From the NCBI RefSeq assembly GCF_002109495.1, contig NZ_LVJN01000018.1, positions 186,001 through 250,000 on the forward strand: a stretch of 64,000 bases of DNA, in the 5' to 3' direction. Source of the DNA: Magnetofaba australis IT-1 (lineage in GTDB: Bacteria > Pseudomonadota > Magnetococcia > Magnetococcales > Magnetococcaceae). The number at the start of each line of letters is the position of its first letter. The first letter of the stretch is position 1. The notes below the pieces were generated by a model. It made no database searches. It saw nothing but the letters and a program-made list of their open reading frames with translations, and was not told the origin of the DNA. Position numbers and translations under genes: made by a program. Shown here piece by piece: positions 8,487 through 20,391 of this stretch.

Positions 8487-9293
8487 ATGAATTCCCACAG
8501 GATGCGCTCAAAAGGCGCAGGGCGGAGCGTGCGCAGGCTGATGCTGGCGCTGCTGTTCGGTTGGATTCTCCCAGGATTGGCGCTGGCGCAGGGCCCCGTG
8601 CGCGGCGCCGCCCACGGCGAGATGCTGACCTACAATATCCACTGGGTGGGGGTGCCCGCCGGGCGCGCCTTGATGCGCTTCTACACCCCGGCGCAGGACG
8701 TATTCCGCATTGAGGTGGAGATCGAGTCCACCGGCGCGGCGGGCTTCTTCTATCCATTGCTGGATCGCATCGCCATCACCGGCGCGCGCGACGGGCAAAA
8801 GCTGCAGACGCTGCATTATGAAAAACTGCAGGTGAAGGAGAAGGGGCGTTTCACCGAGCAGGTGTTCGACCGCGACAAAGGCGTGGTCATCCGCGCGCTC
8901 AACCATGGCAAACCGGAGGTCCTGAAACAGGTGGGGCCGGAGGTCAATGAACCCATCACCGCGCTGTACGTGGCGCGGGCGCGGGAGGCGTTTAGCGCCG
9001 GTGAGGAGATTGAGATCCCGGTGGTTAACGGTCAACAGAACTATGTGGGGCGCATGGTGGTGCACCCCCGCGAGGAGTTGGAGACCCCGTTGGGGCGCTT
9101 TGCCGTGATCCCGGTGTCGGTGCATCTGAAGAAGTCGGAGCTGTTCAAGCAGGAGCGCGCCATCCAGGTGTGGTTCACTGACGACGAGCGCCGTCTGCCG
9201 GTGCGGGTGGAGACCGACGTGCGCATCGGTTTCATGGCCGCCGACCTGATTGCGTTTGACGATGGGCGCGGCCACAAGCGCGACTCCCGATAG
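8487..9293 (+). CDS. DUF3108 domain periplasmic protein
   Basis: A 268-residue exported protein. An Arg-rich N-terminus, a hydrophobic run (MLALLFGWILPGLALA) and an Ala-x-Ala-like cleavage region form a signal peptide. The mature part, starting with LTYNIHWVGVPAGRA, matches the DUF3108 pattern: a beta-rich fold in which a polymer- or lipid-like ligand role is suspected but unproven. AAGGAG (8472-8477) sits 9 nt before the ATG at 8487, so the upstream in-frame ATG at 8463 is rejected. It precedes kdsB by 16 nt in the KDO cluster, suggesting an envelope role. Confidence 0.8.
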   Translation: MNSHRMRSKGAGRSVRRLMLALLFGWILPGLALAQGPVRGAAHGEMLTYNIHWVGVPAGRALMRFYTPAQDVFRIEVEIESTGAAGFFYPLLDRIAITGARDGQKLQTLHYEKLQVKEKGRFTEQVFDRDKGVVIRALNHGKPEVLKQVGPEVNEPITALYVARAREAFSAGEEIEIPVVNGQQNYVGRMVVHPREELETPLGRFAVIPVSVHLKKSELFKQERAIQVWFTDDERRLPVRVETDVRIGFMAADLIAFDDGRGHKRDSR

Positions 9294-9309
9294 TGAGTGA
9301 GAGAATTCG

Positions 9310-10095
9310 ATGAGCGATCTGTCCCATGTGGCGGTGATCATCCCGGCGCGCTGGGCGGCCACGCGCCTGCCCGGCAAACCGCTGGCGGATATCCACGGCA
9401 AGCCGATGATCCAGCACGTCTACGAGCGGGTGATGGCGGCGGGGGTGAGCGTGGCGCTGGTGGCCACCGATGACCAACGCATCGCCGACGCCGTGGCCCG
9501 GTTTGGCGGGCGCGCCGCCATGACCAGCCCCGACTGCGCTTCTGGCACCGACCGCGTGGCCGAGGCGGCGCGTCAGTTGACGCAGCCTATCATTATCAAT
9601 GTGCAGGGCGATGAACCGCTGCTGGAGCCGCAGATGGTGCGCCAGGCAGCGCGTCCGCTGCTGGATGACCCTGCGCTGCCCATGGCCACCCTGGCGCACC
9701 CCATCACCCGCGCGGCGGATCTGGCCGACCCAGGGGTGGTCAAGGTGGTGGCCGACGCTCGCTCTCAGGCGCTCTACTTCTCGCGCGCGCCGATTCCCTA
9801 TCATCGCGACCGCTATGGCGATTGCGTTCCCTGTCGCGCCGAGAATCCCGTGTCCGAGGGTGAGGCGATCCCTCCCGGCGTCATGCAGCATGTGGGGATC
9901 TATGGGTTTCGCAGCGAATTTCTGCAAACTTACGCCGCTCTGGAGCCTGCGCCGCTGGAGCAGTGGGAGAAGCTCGAGCAGCTGCGCGCCCTGTGGCATG
10001 GCTACGCCATTCACGTGGGGGTGACCGAGCATCGCGTGGTGGGGGTGGACTCGCCGGATGACTTGGAGCGGGCGCGCGCGTTGCTGGCCTCCTGA
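9310..10095 (+). CDS. kdsB: 3-deoxy-manno-octulosonate cytidylyltransferase (CMP-KDO synthetase)
   Basis: A 261-residue nucleotidyltransferase that activates KDO with CTP to CMP-KDO, the donor for the first LPS core sugar. The signature IIPARWAATRLPGKPL binds CTP; SGTDRVAEAA and NVQGDEPLLEP hold the metal and sugar contacts, and GIYGFR with LEQLRALWHGYAIHV are C-terminal KdsB blocks. The next gene makes CTP and the one after makes KDO 8-phosphate, so substrate supply and activation are clustered. Confidence 0.96.
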   Translation: MSDLSHVAVIIPARWAATRLPGKPLADIHGKPMIQHVYERVMAAGVSVALVATDDQRIADAVARFGGRAAMTSPDCASGTDRVAEAARQLTQPIIINVQGDEPLLEPQMVRQAARPLLDDPALPMATLAHPITRAADLADPGVVKVVADARSQALYFSRAPIPYHRDRYGDCVPCRAENPVSEGEAIPPGVMQHVGIYGFRSEFLQTYAALEPAPLEQWEKLEQLRALWHGYAIHVGVTEHRVVGVDSPDDLERARALLAS

Positions 10096-10221
10096 TCGGC
10101 GTCGATATTTTATTGGTGAATACCCTGGGCGCTATTTTTTGTCGCTACGGTTGCGCGCGCAGATGCGCTATCCTTACTCGTTTGGTAGGGGGAAACCGCA
10201 GCGCCTGATAACAACCGATAA

Positions 10222-12751
<2,530 letters not shown>

Positions 12752-12775
12752 GTTGCTGAGTTGCTGAGTTGTTGA
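12752..12775 (+). repeat. 8-bp tandem repeat (3 copies) before gcvT
   Basis: GTTGCTGA occurs at 12752-12759 and 12760-12767, and GTTGTTGA at 12768-12775, directly after the kdsA stop codon. Slipped-strand changes would alter only the kdsA-gcvT spacing, not a reading frame. Confidence 0.8.
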
Positions 12776-12818
12776 ATTGATCGCCGCATCCATGGGCGGC
12801 AGTGACAGGAGTGTGTGC

Positions 12819-13913
12819 ATGAGCCAGAGAACCCCGTTGTATGATCTGCATCTGCAAGCGCAGGCCAAAATGGTCGATTTCGCCGGGTGGGAGATGCCCA
12901 TTAATTACGGTTCGCAAATCGCCGAGCACCATGCGGTGCGCCGCGCCGTGGGGGTGTTCGACGTCTCCCATATGGCGCAGATTCAGGTCTTCGGCGCCGA
13001 CGCCGAAGCGTTTCTACAACGGGTGTTCGCCAATAACGTGGGGCGCATCAACGAGATCGGACGCGCCCTGTACGGGGTGATGCTCAATGAAGAGGGCGGC
13101 GTGATCGATGATCTCATCGTCTACTGCATTGAACCGCAGCGCTATCATGTGGTGCTCAACGCCGCCCGCTATGCAGCGGATATGCGCTGGTTGCAGAGCT
13201 GGTTGAAGGATTTTCCCGACACCGATCTGTGCTACCGCGCCGACCTGTGCATGCTGGCGGTGCAGGGGCCGCAGGCGTTGCAGGCGCTGACCCAAATTCA
13301 AGGCTGGGACGGCGAGCAGTTGGCGGAGCTTCAACCGTTCCAAATTACCCCTTGTATTGGCGGTTGGGCCGCGCGCACCGGCTACACCGGCGAAGATGGC
13401 TATGAATTGATGCTGGATGAACCGCGCGCGCTGGCGGTGTGGGACGCCTTGATGCAGCAAGGGGTGCAACCGTGCGGCCTGGGCGCGCGCGACACCCTGC
13501 GTCTGGAGGCGGGGCTCAATCTCTACGGCAATGAGATGGACGAGTCGGTCAACCCGCTGGAGTCCGGTCTGGGCTGGACCATCGCCTGGGAGCCCGAAGG
13601 GCGCGACTTCGTTGGGCGCCGTGCGCTCACCGCCTTGCGTGAGGCGGGCATCGCGCAGAAGCGCATGGGCGTGGCGCTGGAGACCAAAGGGGTGCTGCGC
13701 GGCCATATGGAGGTGCTGGACGCCGACGGCCAGCTCATCGGCCAGACCACCTCCGGGGCGTGGTCGCCCACGCTCGAGCGCGGCGTGGCCATGGCGCGAG
13801 TGAGCAAGAGCGCCAAAGCCGGGCAGGCGTGTCAGGTGGTGGTGCGCGGCAAACCGTTGGCGGCGCGCCTGGCGGCGCTGCCGTTGGTCAAGGGCGGTCA
13901 GGCTACATTCTGA
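12819..13913 (+). CDS. gcvT: glycine cleavage system T protein (aminomethyltransferase)
   Basis: A 364-residue tetrahydrofolate-dependent aminomethyltransferase that releases ammonia from the aminomethyl-lipoyl H protein and forms methylene-THF. TPLYDLHLQAQAKMVDFAGW and FDVSHMAQI are the N-terminal hallmarks; RTGYTGEDGYEL and CGLGARDTLRLEAGL lie in the folate-binding part. The start is ATG 12819, preceded by AGGAG (12808-12812); an in-frame ATG at 12777 is ignored. A terminator-like hairpin follows, and no gcvH is found between it and gcvPA. Confidence 0.95.
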   Translation: MSQRTPLYDLHLQAQAKMVDFAGWEMPINYGSQIAEHHAVRRAVGVFDVSHMAQIQVFGADAEAFLQRVFANNVGRINEIGRALYGVMLNEEGGVIDDLIVYCIEPQRYHVVLNAARYAADMRWLQSWLKDFPDTDLCYRADLCMLAVQGPQALQALTQIQGWDGEQLAELQPFQITPCIGGWAARTGYTGEDGYELMLDEPRALAVWDALMQQGVQPCGLGARDTLRLEAGLNLYGNEMDESVNPLESGLGWTIAWEPEGRDFVGRRALTALREAGIAQKRMGVALETKGVLRGHMEVLDADGQLIGQTTSGAWSPTLERGVAMARVSKSAKAGQACQVVVRGKPLAARLAALPLVKGGQATF

Positions 13914-13931
13914 CATCGGGATGACTTTTCT

Positions 13932-13964
13932 GGGCGGGGCGCAAGCCTCCGCCCTTTTTGTTTT
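13932..13964 (+). terminator. rho-independent terminator/attenuator between gcvT and gcvPA
   Basis: GGGCGG (13932-13937) pairs with CCGCCC (13949-13954), continued by GGC/GCC around a small bulge and a GCAA loop, followed by TTTTTGTTTT. The structure lies 18 nt after the gcvT stop, so gcvT and gcvPA are at least partly uncoupled in transcription. Confidence 0.7.
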
Positions 13965-13965
13965 G

Positions 13966-14013
13966 CAGAATCGAGCTGTTTTTCAGGATCGAGCTGTTTT
14001 TCAGGATCGAGGG
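13966..14013 (+). repeat. 18-bp tandem repeat upstream of gcvPA
   Basis: The unit CAGGATCGAGCTGTTTTT (13984-14001) is preceded by a copy differing at one base (13966-13983) and followed by a partial copy (14002-14012) whose GAGGG end serves as the gcvPA ribosome binding site. Confidence 0.8.
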
Positions 14014-14017
14014 CGGT

Positions 14018-15415
14018 ATGCCGTTTATTCCCCACACCCAAGAGGACCTGCGCATCATGCTGGACGCCATCGGCGCGGCGGATGTGGAGGCGCTGTTCGA
14101 TGAGATTCCCGCCAACATCCGTTCGCGGGACGCCATGCCCAATATGCCCGAGGCGCTGAGTGAGATGGCGCTGATGCGGCTGATGCGTGAGCGCGCCGGG
14201 CAGAGCGGCGCGGGACTCAACTTCATCGGCGCCGGGGCCTATGAGCACCACATCCCCGCCGCTGTGTGGGAGATCGCCGGGCGCGGCGAGTTCTACACCG
14301 CCTACACCCCGTATCAGGCCGAAGCCAGCCAGGGCATGCTGCAGGCGATCTGGGAGTTCCAGTCCATGATGTGCGGCTTGACCGCGCTGGAGGTCTCCAA
14401 CGCCTCGCTGTATGACGGCGCCACGGCGCTGGCCGAGGCGATCCTCATGGCGGTGCGCGCCAATCCGCCCAAGAAGGGCCCCGATGGGGACAGGCCCGCG
14501 CGGGTGCTCATTCCCGCCTCGGTGCACCCCAAATATCGCCAGGTGGCGGCGGCCATGACCCGTCATCAAGGCATTGAACTGGTGGAGCCCAGCTTCTGCG
14601 CCAAGCGCGGCGCGGCCTCCATGAATGGGCTGAATCTGGTGGAGGATGAGCCGTTCTCGGCGCTGGTGATCCCACTGCCCAACTTTTTCGGCTCCATAGA
14701 GGATGTGGATACGCTCACCGACTGGGCGCACAAGCGCGGCGCGCTGGTGATCGCACAGGTCAATCCCATGGCGCTGGCGCTGCTCAAACCGCCGGGCGAG
14801 TGGGGCGCGGCGGGCGCCGACATCGCCTGTGGCGAAGGGCAGCCCCTGGGCGCGCCACTCTCCTTCGGCGGGCCCTATTTCGGCTTCCTCACCTGTCGCC
14901 AGAAGTTGGCGCGGCAGATGCCGGGTCGCATCGTTGGCCGCACCGTGGATAAAGATGAGCGCGAAGGCTTCGTGCTCACCCTGCAGGCGCGCGAGCAGCA
15001 CATTCGCCGCGCCAAGGCCACCTCCAACATCTGCACCAACCAGGGTTTGATGACGGTGGTTGCCGCCATTCACCTCTCCCTGCTGGGGCCCGAGGGGCTG
15101 CGCAGCGCCGCCTCCGCCTGTCATGGCAATCTCAACGCCCTGCGCCGTCGCGTGGAGCGCATCGACGGGGTGTCGCTGTGGTTCCCGGAGGCGGTAAGCT
15201 TCCATGAGATGGTGTTGAAGCTGCCCATGGATGCCGCGCTGGTGGTGGAGCGCATGCGCGGCGAGGGCATTAGCGCCGGTCTGCCCCTGGGCGAGTGGGT
15301 GGAGGGGATGGATAACGCCCTGCTGGTCTGCGTCACCGAGACCAAAACCGCAGAGGATCTGGATCGTTACGCCGCCGCCTTGAGCGCGGCGCTGCACCGG
15401 GAGGCGGGCGCATGA
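14018..15415 (+). CDS. gcvPA: glycine dehydrogenase (decarboxylating) subunit 1
   Basis: A 465-residue N-terminal half of a split P protein, which decarboxylates glycine with PLP and loads the H-protein lipoyl arm. [19 protein letters not shown] is the standard start; [15 protein letters not shown] and [15 protein letters not shown] are conserved blocks. The start is ATG 14018; the open frame extends upstream only because the 18-bp repeat contains no stop in that frame. GAGGG at 14009-14013 leaves a short 4-nt spacing. It overlaps gcvPB by 4 nt. Confidence 0.95.
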   Translation: MPFIPHTQEDLRIMLDAIGAADVEALFDEIPANIRSRDAMPNMPEALSEMALMRLMRERAGQSGAGLNFIGAGAYEHHIPAAVWEIAGRGEFYTAYTPYQAEASQGMLQAIWEFQSMMCGLTALEVSNASLYDGATALAEAILMAVRANPPKKGPDGDRPARVLIPASVHPKYRQVAAAMTRHQGIELVEPSFCAKRGAASMNGLNLVEDEPFSALVIPLPNFFGSIEDVDTLTDWAHKRGALVIAQVNPMALALLKPPGEWGAAGADIACGEGQPLGAPLSFGGPYFGFLTCRQKLARQMPGRIVGRTVDKDEREGFVLTLQAREQHIRRAKATSNICTNQGLMTVVAAIHLSLLGPEGLRSAASACHGNLNALRRRVERIDGVSLWFPEAVSFHEMVLKLPMDAALVVERMRGEGISAGLPLGEWVEGMDNALLVCVTETKTAEDLDRYAAALSAALHREAGA

Positions 15416-16866
15416 GCGTGATCTTTGAACAGAGTCAGGCGGGGCGTTTGGCCTCCCTGCATCAGAACGCACCCGCTGAGAGTGGAGAGGCGACCCTGCC
15501 CGAGAGTCTGCTGCGGCAGTCGCCCAGCGGTCTGCCGGAGGTCTCCGAGTTGCAGGCGGTGCGCCACTATACCCGCCTGTCGCAGAAGAACTACGGCATC
15601 GACACCCACTTCTATCCGCTGGGCTCCTGCACCATGAAGTACAACCCGCGCGGCGCCCATCGCATGGCGATGCTGCCGGGGTTCCTCGACGCCCATCCGC
15701 TGGCCGATGACAGCCTCAATCAGGGCGTGCTGGCCTGCCTGTATGAGCTGCAGGGGATGATTGGCGATCTGACCGGCATGGCCGGGGTGAGTCTGGCCCC
15801 CATGGCCGGGGCCCAGGGCGAGTTCGCCGGGGTGGCGATGATGCGCGCCTACCACACCGCCCGTCGCGACGACGCCCGGGTGGAGATTCTCACCCCCGAC
15901 GCCGCCCATGGCACCAATCCGGCCACCGCCAGCATGTGCGGCTACGTGGTGCGGGAGATCCCCACCACCGATCAGGGCGACGTGGATGTGGAAGCGCTCA
16001 AACAGATGGTGGGGCCACAGACCGCCGGGCTGATGCTCACCAACCCCTCCACTCTGGGGGTGTTCGAGCGCAGCATCAGCGAGATCTCCGCCATCGTGCA
16101 TGCAGCGGGCGGCTTGCTCTATTACGACGGCGCCAACCTCAACGCCATTGCCGGGCGCGTGCGGCCCGGCGACATGGGCTTCGACTGCGTGCATGTGAAT
16201 GTGCACAAAACCTTCGCCACCCCCCATGGCGGCGGCGGACCCGGCGCCGGTCCGGTGGGGGTCTCCGAACGTCTGCTGCCGCATCTGCCCATGCCGGTGG
16301 TGGTGCGCGAGGGCGATGAGTATCGTCTGCAGCACTGTGACGAGCGCCCCGGCTCCATTGGCCGCATGTCCACCTTTCACGGCAATATTGGCGTGCTGCT
16401 GCGCGCCTACGCCTATCTGCGACTGGTGGGGCGCGAAGGCATCGCGCGGGTGGCCGACTACGCCACCCTCAACGCCAACTACCTGATGGCGCGGCTGCGC
16501 GATGCGGGATTCCAACTGGCCTTCCCCGAGCGGCGCGCCACCCACGAGTTCATCATCAGCCTGAAACCCCTCACCGATGCGACCGGCGTGCGCGCGCTGG
16601 ACGTGGCCAAGCGGCTGCTGGATTACGGTTTCTACGCCCCCACCATCTACTTCCCCATGCTGGTGCCCGAGTGCATGCTCATCGAGCCCACCGAAAGCGA
16701 AAGTCGGGAGGAGTTGGATCGTTTCGTCGACGCTCTGACCGCCATTCTGCAAGAGGCGCGGGAGAATCCTGAACTGGTGAAAACCGCGCCGCATAAGACG
16801 CCGGTGTCGCGTCTGGATGAAACCCGCGCGGCGCGTAAGCCCGACCTGGCGTTTTCGCGGGGTTGA
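15412..16866 (+). CDS. gcvPB: glycine dehydrogenase (decarboxylating) subunit 2
   Basis: A 484-residue C-terminal half of the split P protein, carrying the PLP lysine in [46 protein letters not shown] and [10 protein letters not shown] are diagnostic. It forms an alpha2beta2 enzyme with GcvPA, to which it is translationally coupled (ATGA overlap). The two-gene P protein, rather than one chain of about 950 residues, is common outside enterics. Confidence 0.95.
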   Translation: MSVIFEQSQAGRLASLHQNAPAESGEATLPESLLRQSPSGLPEVSELQAVRHYTRLSQKNYGIDTHFYPLGSCTMKYNPRGAHRMAMLPGFLDAHPLADDSLNQGVLACLYELQGMIGDLTGMAGVSLAPMAGAQGEFAGVAMMRAYHTARRDDARVEILTPDAAHGTNPATASMCGYVVREIPTTDQGDVDVEALKQMVGPQTAGLMLTNPSTLGVFERSISEISAIVHAAGGLLYYDGANLNAIAGRVRPGDMGFDCVHVNVHKTFATPHGGGGPGAGPVGVSERLLPHLPMPVVVREGDEYRLQHCDERPGSIGRMSTFHGNIGVLLRAYAYLRLVGREGIARVADYATLNANYLMARLRDAGFQLAFPERRATHEFIISLKPLTDATGVRALDVAKRLLDYGFYAPTIYFPMLVPECMLIEPTESESREELDRFVDALTAILQEARENPELVKTAPHKTPVSRLDETRAARKPDLAFSRG

Positions 16867-18270
<1,404 letters not shown>

Positions 18271-18301
18271 CGATTGTAAGACGTTGAATGGATGTCGATA
18301 T

Positions 18302-18330
18302 AAAGAGGCCCGTGAGGGCCTCTTTTTTTT
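18302..18330 (+). terminator. eno rho-independent terminator
   Basis: AAAGAGGCCC (18302-18311), loop GTGA, GGGCCTCTTT (18316-18325), with the T-run continuing to 18330. It is a 10-bp perfect stem about 30 nt after the eno stop. Confidence 0.95.
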
Positions 18331-18422
18331 GCCTGACGCAATGCCTCCTCAATCGCCTGTGGGCGCGGGCTGCACTGGATTTGTGAAAATGCCTTTCAGG
18401 TGATCACCCGACATATTTGCGG

Positions 18423-18451
18423 TTTATATTTATATCCAGATGAATTATATT
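18423..18451 (+). promoter_or_regulatory. candidate promoter of the MerR-family gene
   Basis: TTTATA (18423-18428), a 17-nt spacer, then TATATT (18446-18451), in an AT-rich stretch. The spacer is ordinary length, not the 19-20 bp typical of MerR-activated promoters. Confidence 0.4.
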
Positions 18452-18452
18452 T

Positions 18453-18487
18453 GACGACATCAAAAATAAAAAAAGCAGATGATCGTC
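18453..18487. repeat. inverted repeat in the MerR-gene leader
   Basis: GACGACATC (18453-18461) pairs with GATGATCGTC (18478-18487) with one bulged base, around an A-rich 16-nt loop. It lies just downstream of the candidate promoter and could be an operator or leader hairpin. Confidence 0.4.
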
Positions 18488-18533
18488 GGGATGCACACTG
18501 ATTTGTGAGTCATATTCCTAAGGGGGGATTACC

Positions 18534-19058
18534 ATGGACGCAAAAGCAAGCGCGTGTGGAACGCACGTTGACCAAAACGAAATGGTCAAAATCGGCGTGG
18601 TGGCCAAGCGGCTGGATATTAGTATCCGCACCATCCACATGTATGAGCGCGAAGGGCTGTTCATCGCCTACAAGAATTCGGCGGGCACCCGCTACTTCAC
18701 CGAACGCGACGTGGAGTGGCTCATCGAAGTGCGCAAGATGATCAAGGCGGGCATCAGCATCGCCGGCATCCGTCGCCTGATGTCGCTGATCCCTTGTTGG
18801 GAGAGCAAAGCGTGCACCTTCGAGGGCAAACACAACTGCCCGGTGATCCATGACAACAAGACCCCCTGTTGGGCCAACAAGAACAACATGTGCACTCAGA
18901 ACACCCAGGAGTGCCGCGAGTGCGAAGTCTATGGCATGCGCTTCTGCGTGAGCATGCTCAAGAACTTTGTCGATATTCGCTTTAAGAACCCCGACCAGCT
19001 CTCCATGCAGCCGCGCATGCGACCCGACTCCCATGCGGGCGCCGCTGCGGGCGCCTGA
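18534..19058 (+). CDS. MerR-family regulator with cysteine-rich C-terminal domain
   Basis: A 174-residue protein. Residues 17-85 form a MerR winged helix: MVKIGVVAKRLDISIRTIHM, then YEREGLF and GTRYFTERDVEWL. Residues 86-140 hold eight cysteines (Cys88, 94, 102, 112, 120, 127, 130, 138) arranged as PCW...C...C...PCW...C...CREC...C, resembling the two-CW cysteine module seen next to signalling domains in other bacteria. The ligand is unknown; metal or iron-sulfur sensing is inference. The start is ATG 18534 after AAGGGGGG. It stands alone between terminator-like structures and is upstream of sppA and acnB on the same strand. Confidence 0.85.
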   Translation: MDAKASACGTHVDQNEMVKIGVVAKRLDISIRTIHMYEREGLFIAYKNSAGTRYFTERDVEWLIEVRKMIKAGISIAGIRRLMSLIPCWESKACTFEGKHNCPVIHDNKTPCWANKNNMCTQNTQECRECEVYGMRFCVSMLKNFVDIRFKNPDQLSMQPRMRPDSHAGAAAGA

Positions 19059-19089
19059 GCCGTGCGCTAGGCTCTCCTTGCATCCTGTA

Positions 19090-19121
19090 CAAGGGTTGAC
19101 GCCCTGGTGCGTCAACCCTTG
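19090..19121. terminator. perfect 13-bp hairpin after the MerR gene, no T-run
   Basis: CAAGGGTTGACGC (19090-19102) and GCGTCAACCCTTG (19109-19121) flank the loop CCTGGT. No T-run follows on either strand, so it may be a factor-dependent terminator, an mRNA 3'-end stabiliser or a protein site. Confidence 0.5.
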
Positions 19122-19195
19122 CCATCCCTGCCCATCTGCGCCACCCTTTTCCCATCCAAATTCACACCATTAACGATGGGCGTTGGCGTAATCCC

Positions 19196-20191
19196 ATGAG
19201 TGACAATGAGACCGATCAGCGCCTGCAACGGCTGTTGACTGCGCTGGAAGATAACCGCATGCAGGAGCGTGTGGCGATGCAGCGCATCGTCGGCGACTCC
19301 CTGCGTGAACAGAAACGCGCCCGTTGGGGCAAGAATCTGTTCCGCCTGTTCATCGCCCTCTATCTGTTGGTTTTTTTGGCTTTGAGCATCAAGGACGATC
19401 TGCTGGCCGACGCTGAATCGTTGTCGGATGCCGATAAACACACCGCCGTGGTGCGCATCGATGGGGCGATTCTGCCCGATGGCCAGAACAGCGCCGAAAA
19501 GGTGATCGAGGGGCTGCGCGCCGCCTTCAAGGATAAGCAGACCAGCGCGGTGGTGGTGCAGATCAACAGCCCCGGCGGCAGCGCGGTGCAATCGGGCATG
19601 GTGCACGATGAGATCCGCCGTCTGCGCGCCAAATATGAGAAAATACCCGTCTACGCCGCGCTGGAGGATATGTGCGCCTCCGGCGGCTACTACATCGCCT
19701 CCGCCGCCGACCAGATCTACGCCGACAAAGCCACGCTGGTGGGGTCGGTGGGTGTGGTGATGCCCGGCATGGGATTCACCGAGGCGCTGCAGAAGCTGGG
19801 GTTGGAGGACCGCACCCTCACCAGCGGCACGCATAAGGCGTTCCTGAGCCCCATGCAGCCGGTGGATGAGACCGAGCGCGCCCACGCCAAGAAGCTTCTC
19901 AGCGTGATCCACGGCCAGTTCATTGAGGTGATCAAACGCGCTCGGGGCGAACGGCTCAAGGCCGATGACGACACCCTCTTCAACGGTCTGTTCTGGACCG
20001 GCGAACAGGCGCTGGAGTTGGGTTTGATCGACGGTTTGGCGTCGCTGGAGGCCATTGCCCGCGACAAAGTCAAAGCCGAAGATATCGTCGATTACTCATC
20101 CGAAGAGCCGCTGTTTGATCGCTTTGCCCGCCGCATGGGCGCCAGCGCGTCATCAGCATTATGGAATGGAATGGGATTGCAGTTGCGTTGA
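19196..20191 (+). CDS. sppA: S49-family signal peptide peptidase (SppA type)
   Basis: A 331-residue membrane-anchored serine protease of the short, single-domain SppA type, which degrades cleaved signal peptides in the membrane. One transmembrane helix (about 47-66, FRLFIALYLLVFLALS) follows a charged cytoplasmic N-terminus. The catalytic dyad is Ser162 in MCASGGYYIASAAD and Lys214 in SGTHKAFLSPM; QINSPGGSAVQSG is the substrate-binding block. The N-terminal 46 residues before the helix are longer than in many homologues. No strong ribosome binding site precedes ATG 19196, so the exact start is uncertain. Confidence 0.88.
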   Translation: MSDNETDQRLQRLLTALEDNRMQERVAMQRIVGDSLREQKRARWGKNLFRLFIALYLLVFLALSIKDDLLADAESLSDADKHTAVVRIDGAILPDGQNSAEKVIEGLRAAFKDKQTSAVVVQINSPGGSAVQSGMVHDEIRRLRAKYEKIPVYAALEDMCASGGYYIASAADQIYADKATLVGSVGVVMPGMGFTEALQKLGLEDRTLTSGTHKAFLSPMQPVDETERAHAKKLLSVIHGQFIEVIKRARGERLKADDDTLFNGLFWTGEQALELGLIDGLASLEAIARDKVKAEDIVDYSSEEPLFDRFARRMGASASSALWNGMGLQLR

Positions 20192-20283
20192 TCCAAATAG
20201 TCTGACTGCAGGTTGGGCGCGCTCACTTGCCGCCCGCTGCTGCGGCTGGCGCCAATCATTGCGCGGATTGCGTGAAAAGTTGC

Positions 20284-20312
20284 TTGCCAAGCGGAGCGAG
20301 TCAGTCTATCTT
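20284..20312 (+). promoter_or_regulatory. candidate acnB promoter
   Basis: TTGCCA (20284-20289), a 17-nt spacer, then TATCTT (20307-20312), about 80 nt before the acnB ATG in the 200-nt gap after sppA. Confidence 0.5.
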
Positions 20313-20391
20313 TCAGGCCATTTCTGTGAATGATGCTGGTGTTGTCAGATGTGAATAGGCGCATCTGCGACCAGCTTTCTGGAGGAGAATC

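Noticed and set aside
12752-12818. Glycine riboswitch before gcvT
   Set aside because: Only 67 nt after the kdsA stop, made mostly of an 8-bp repeat; too short for an aptamer and expression platform.
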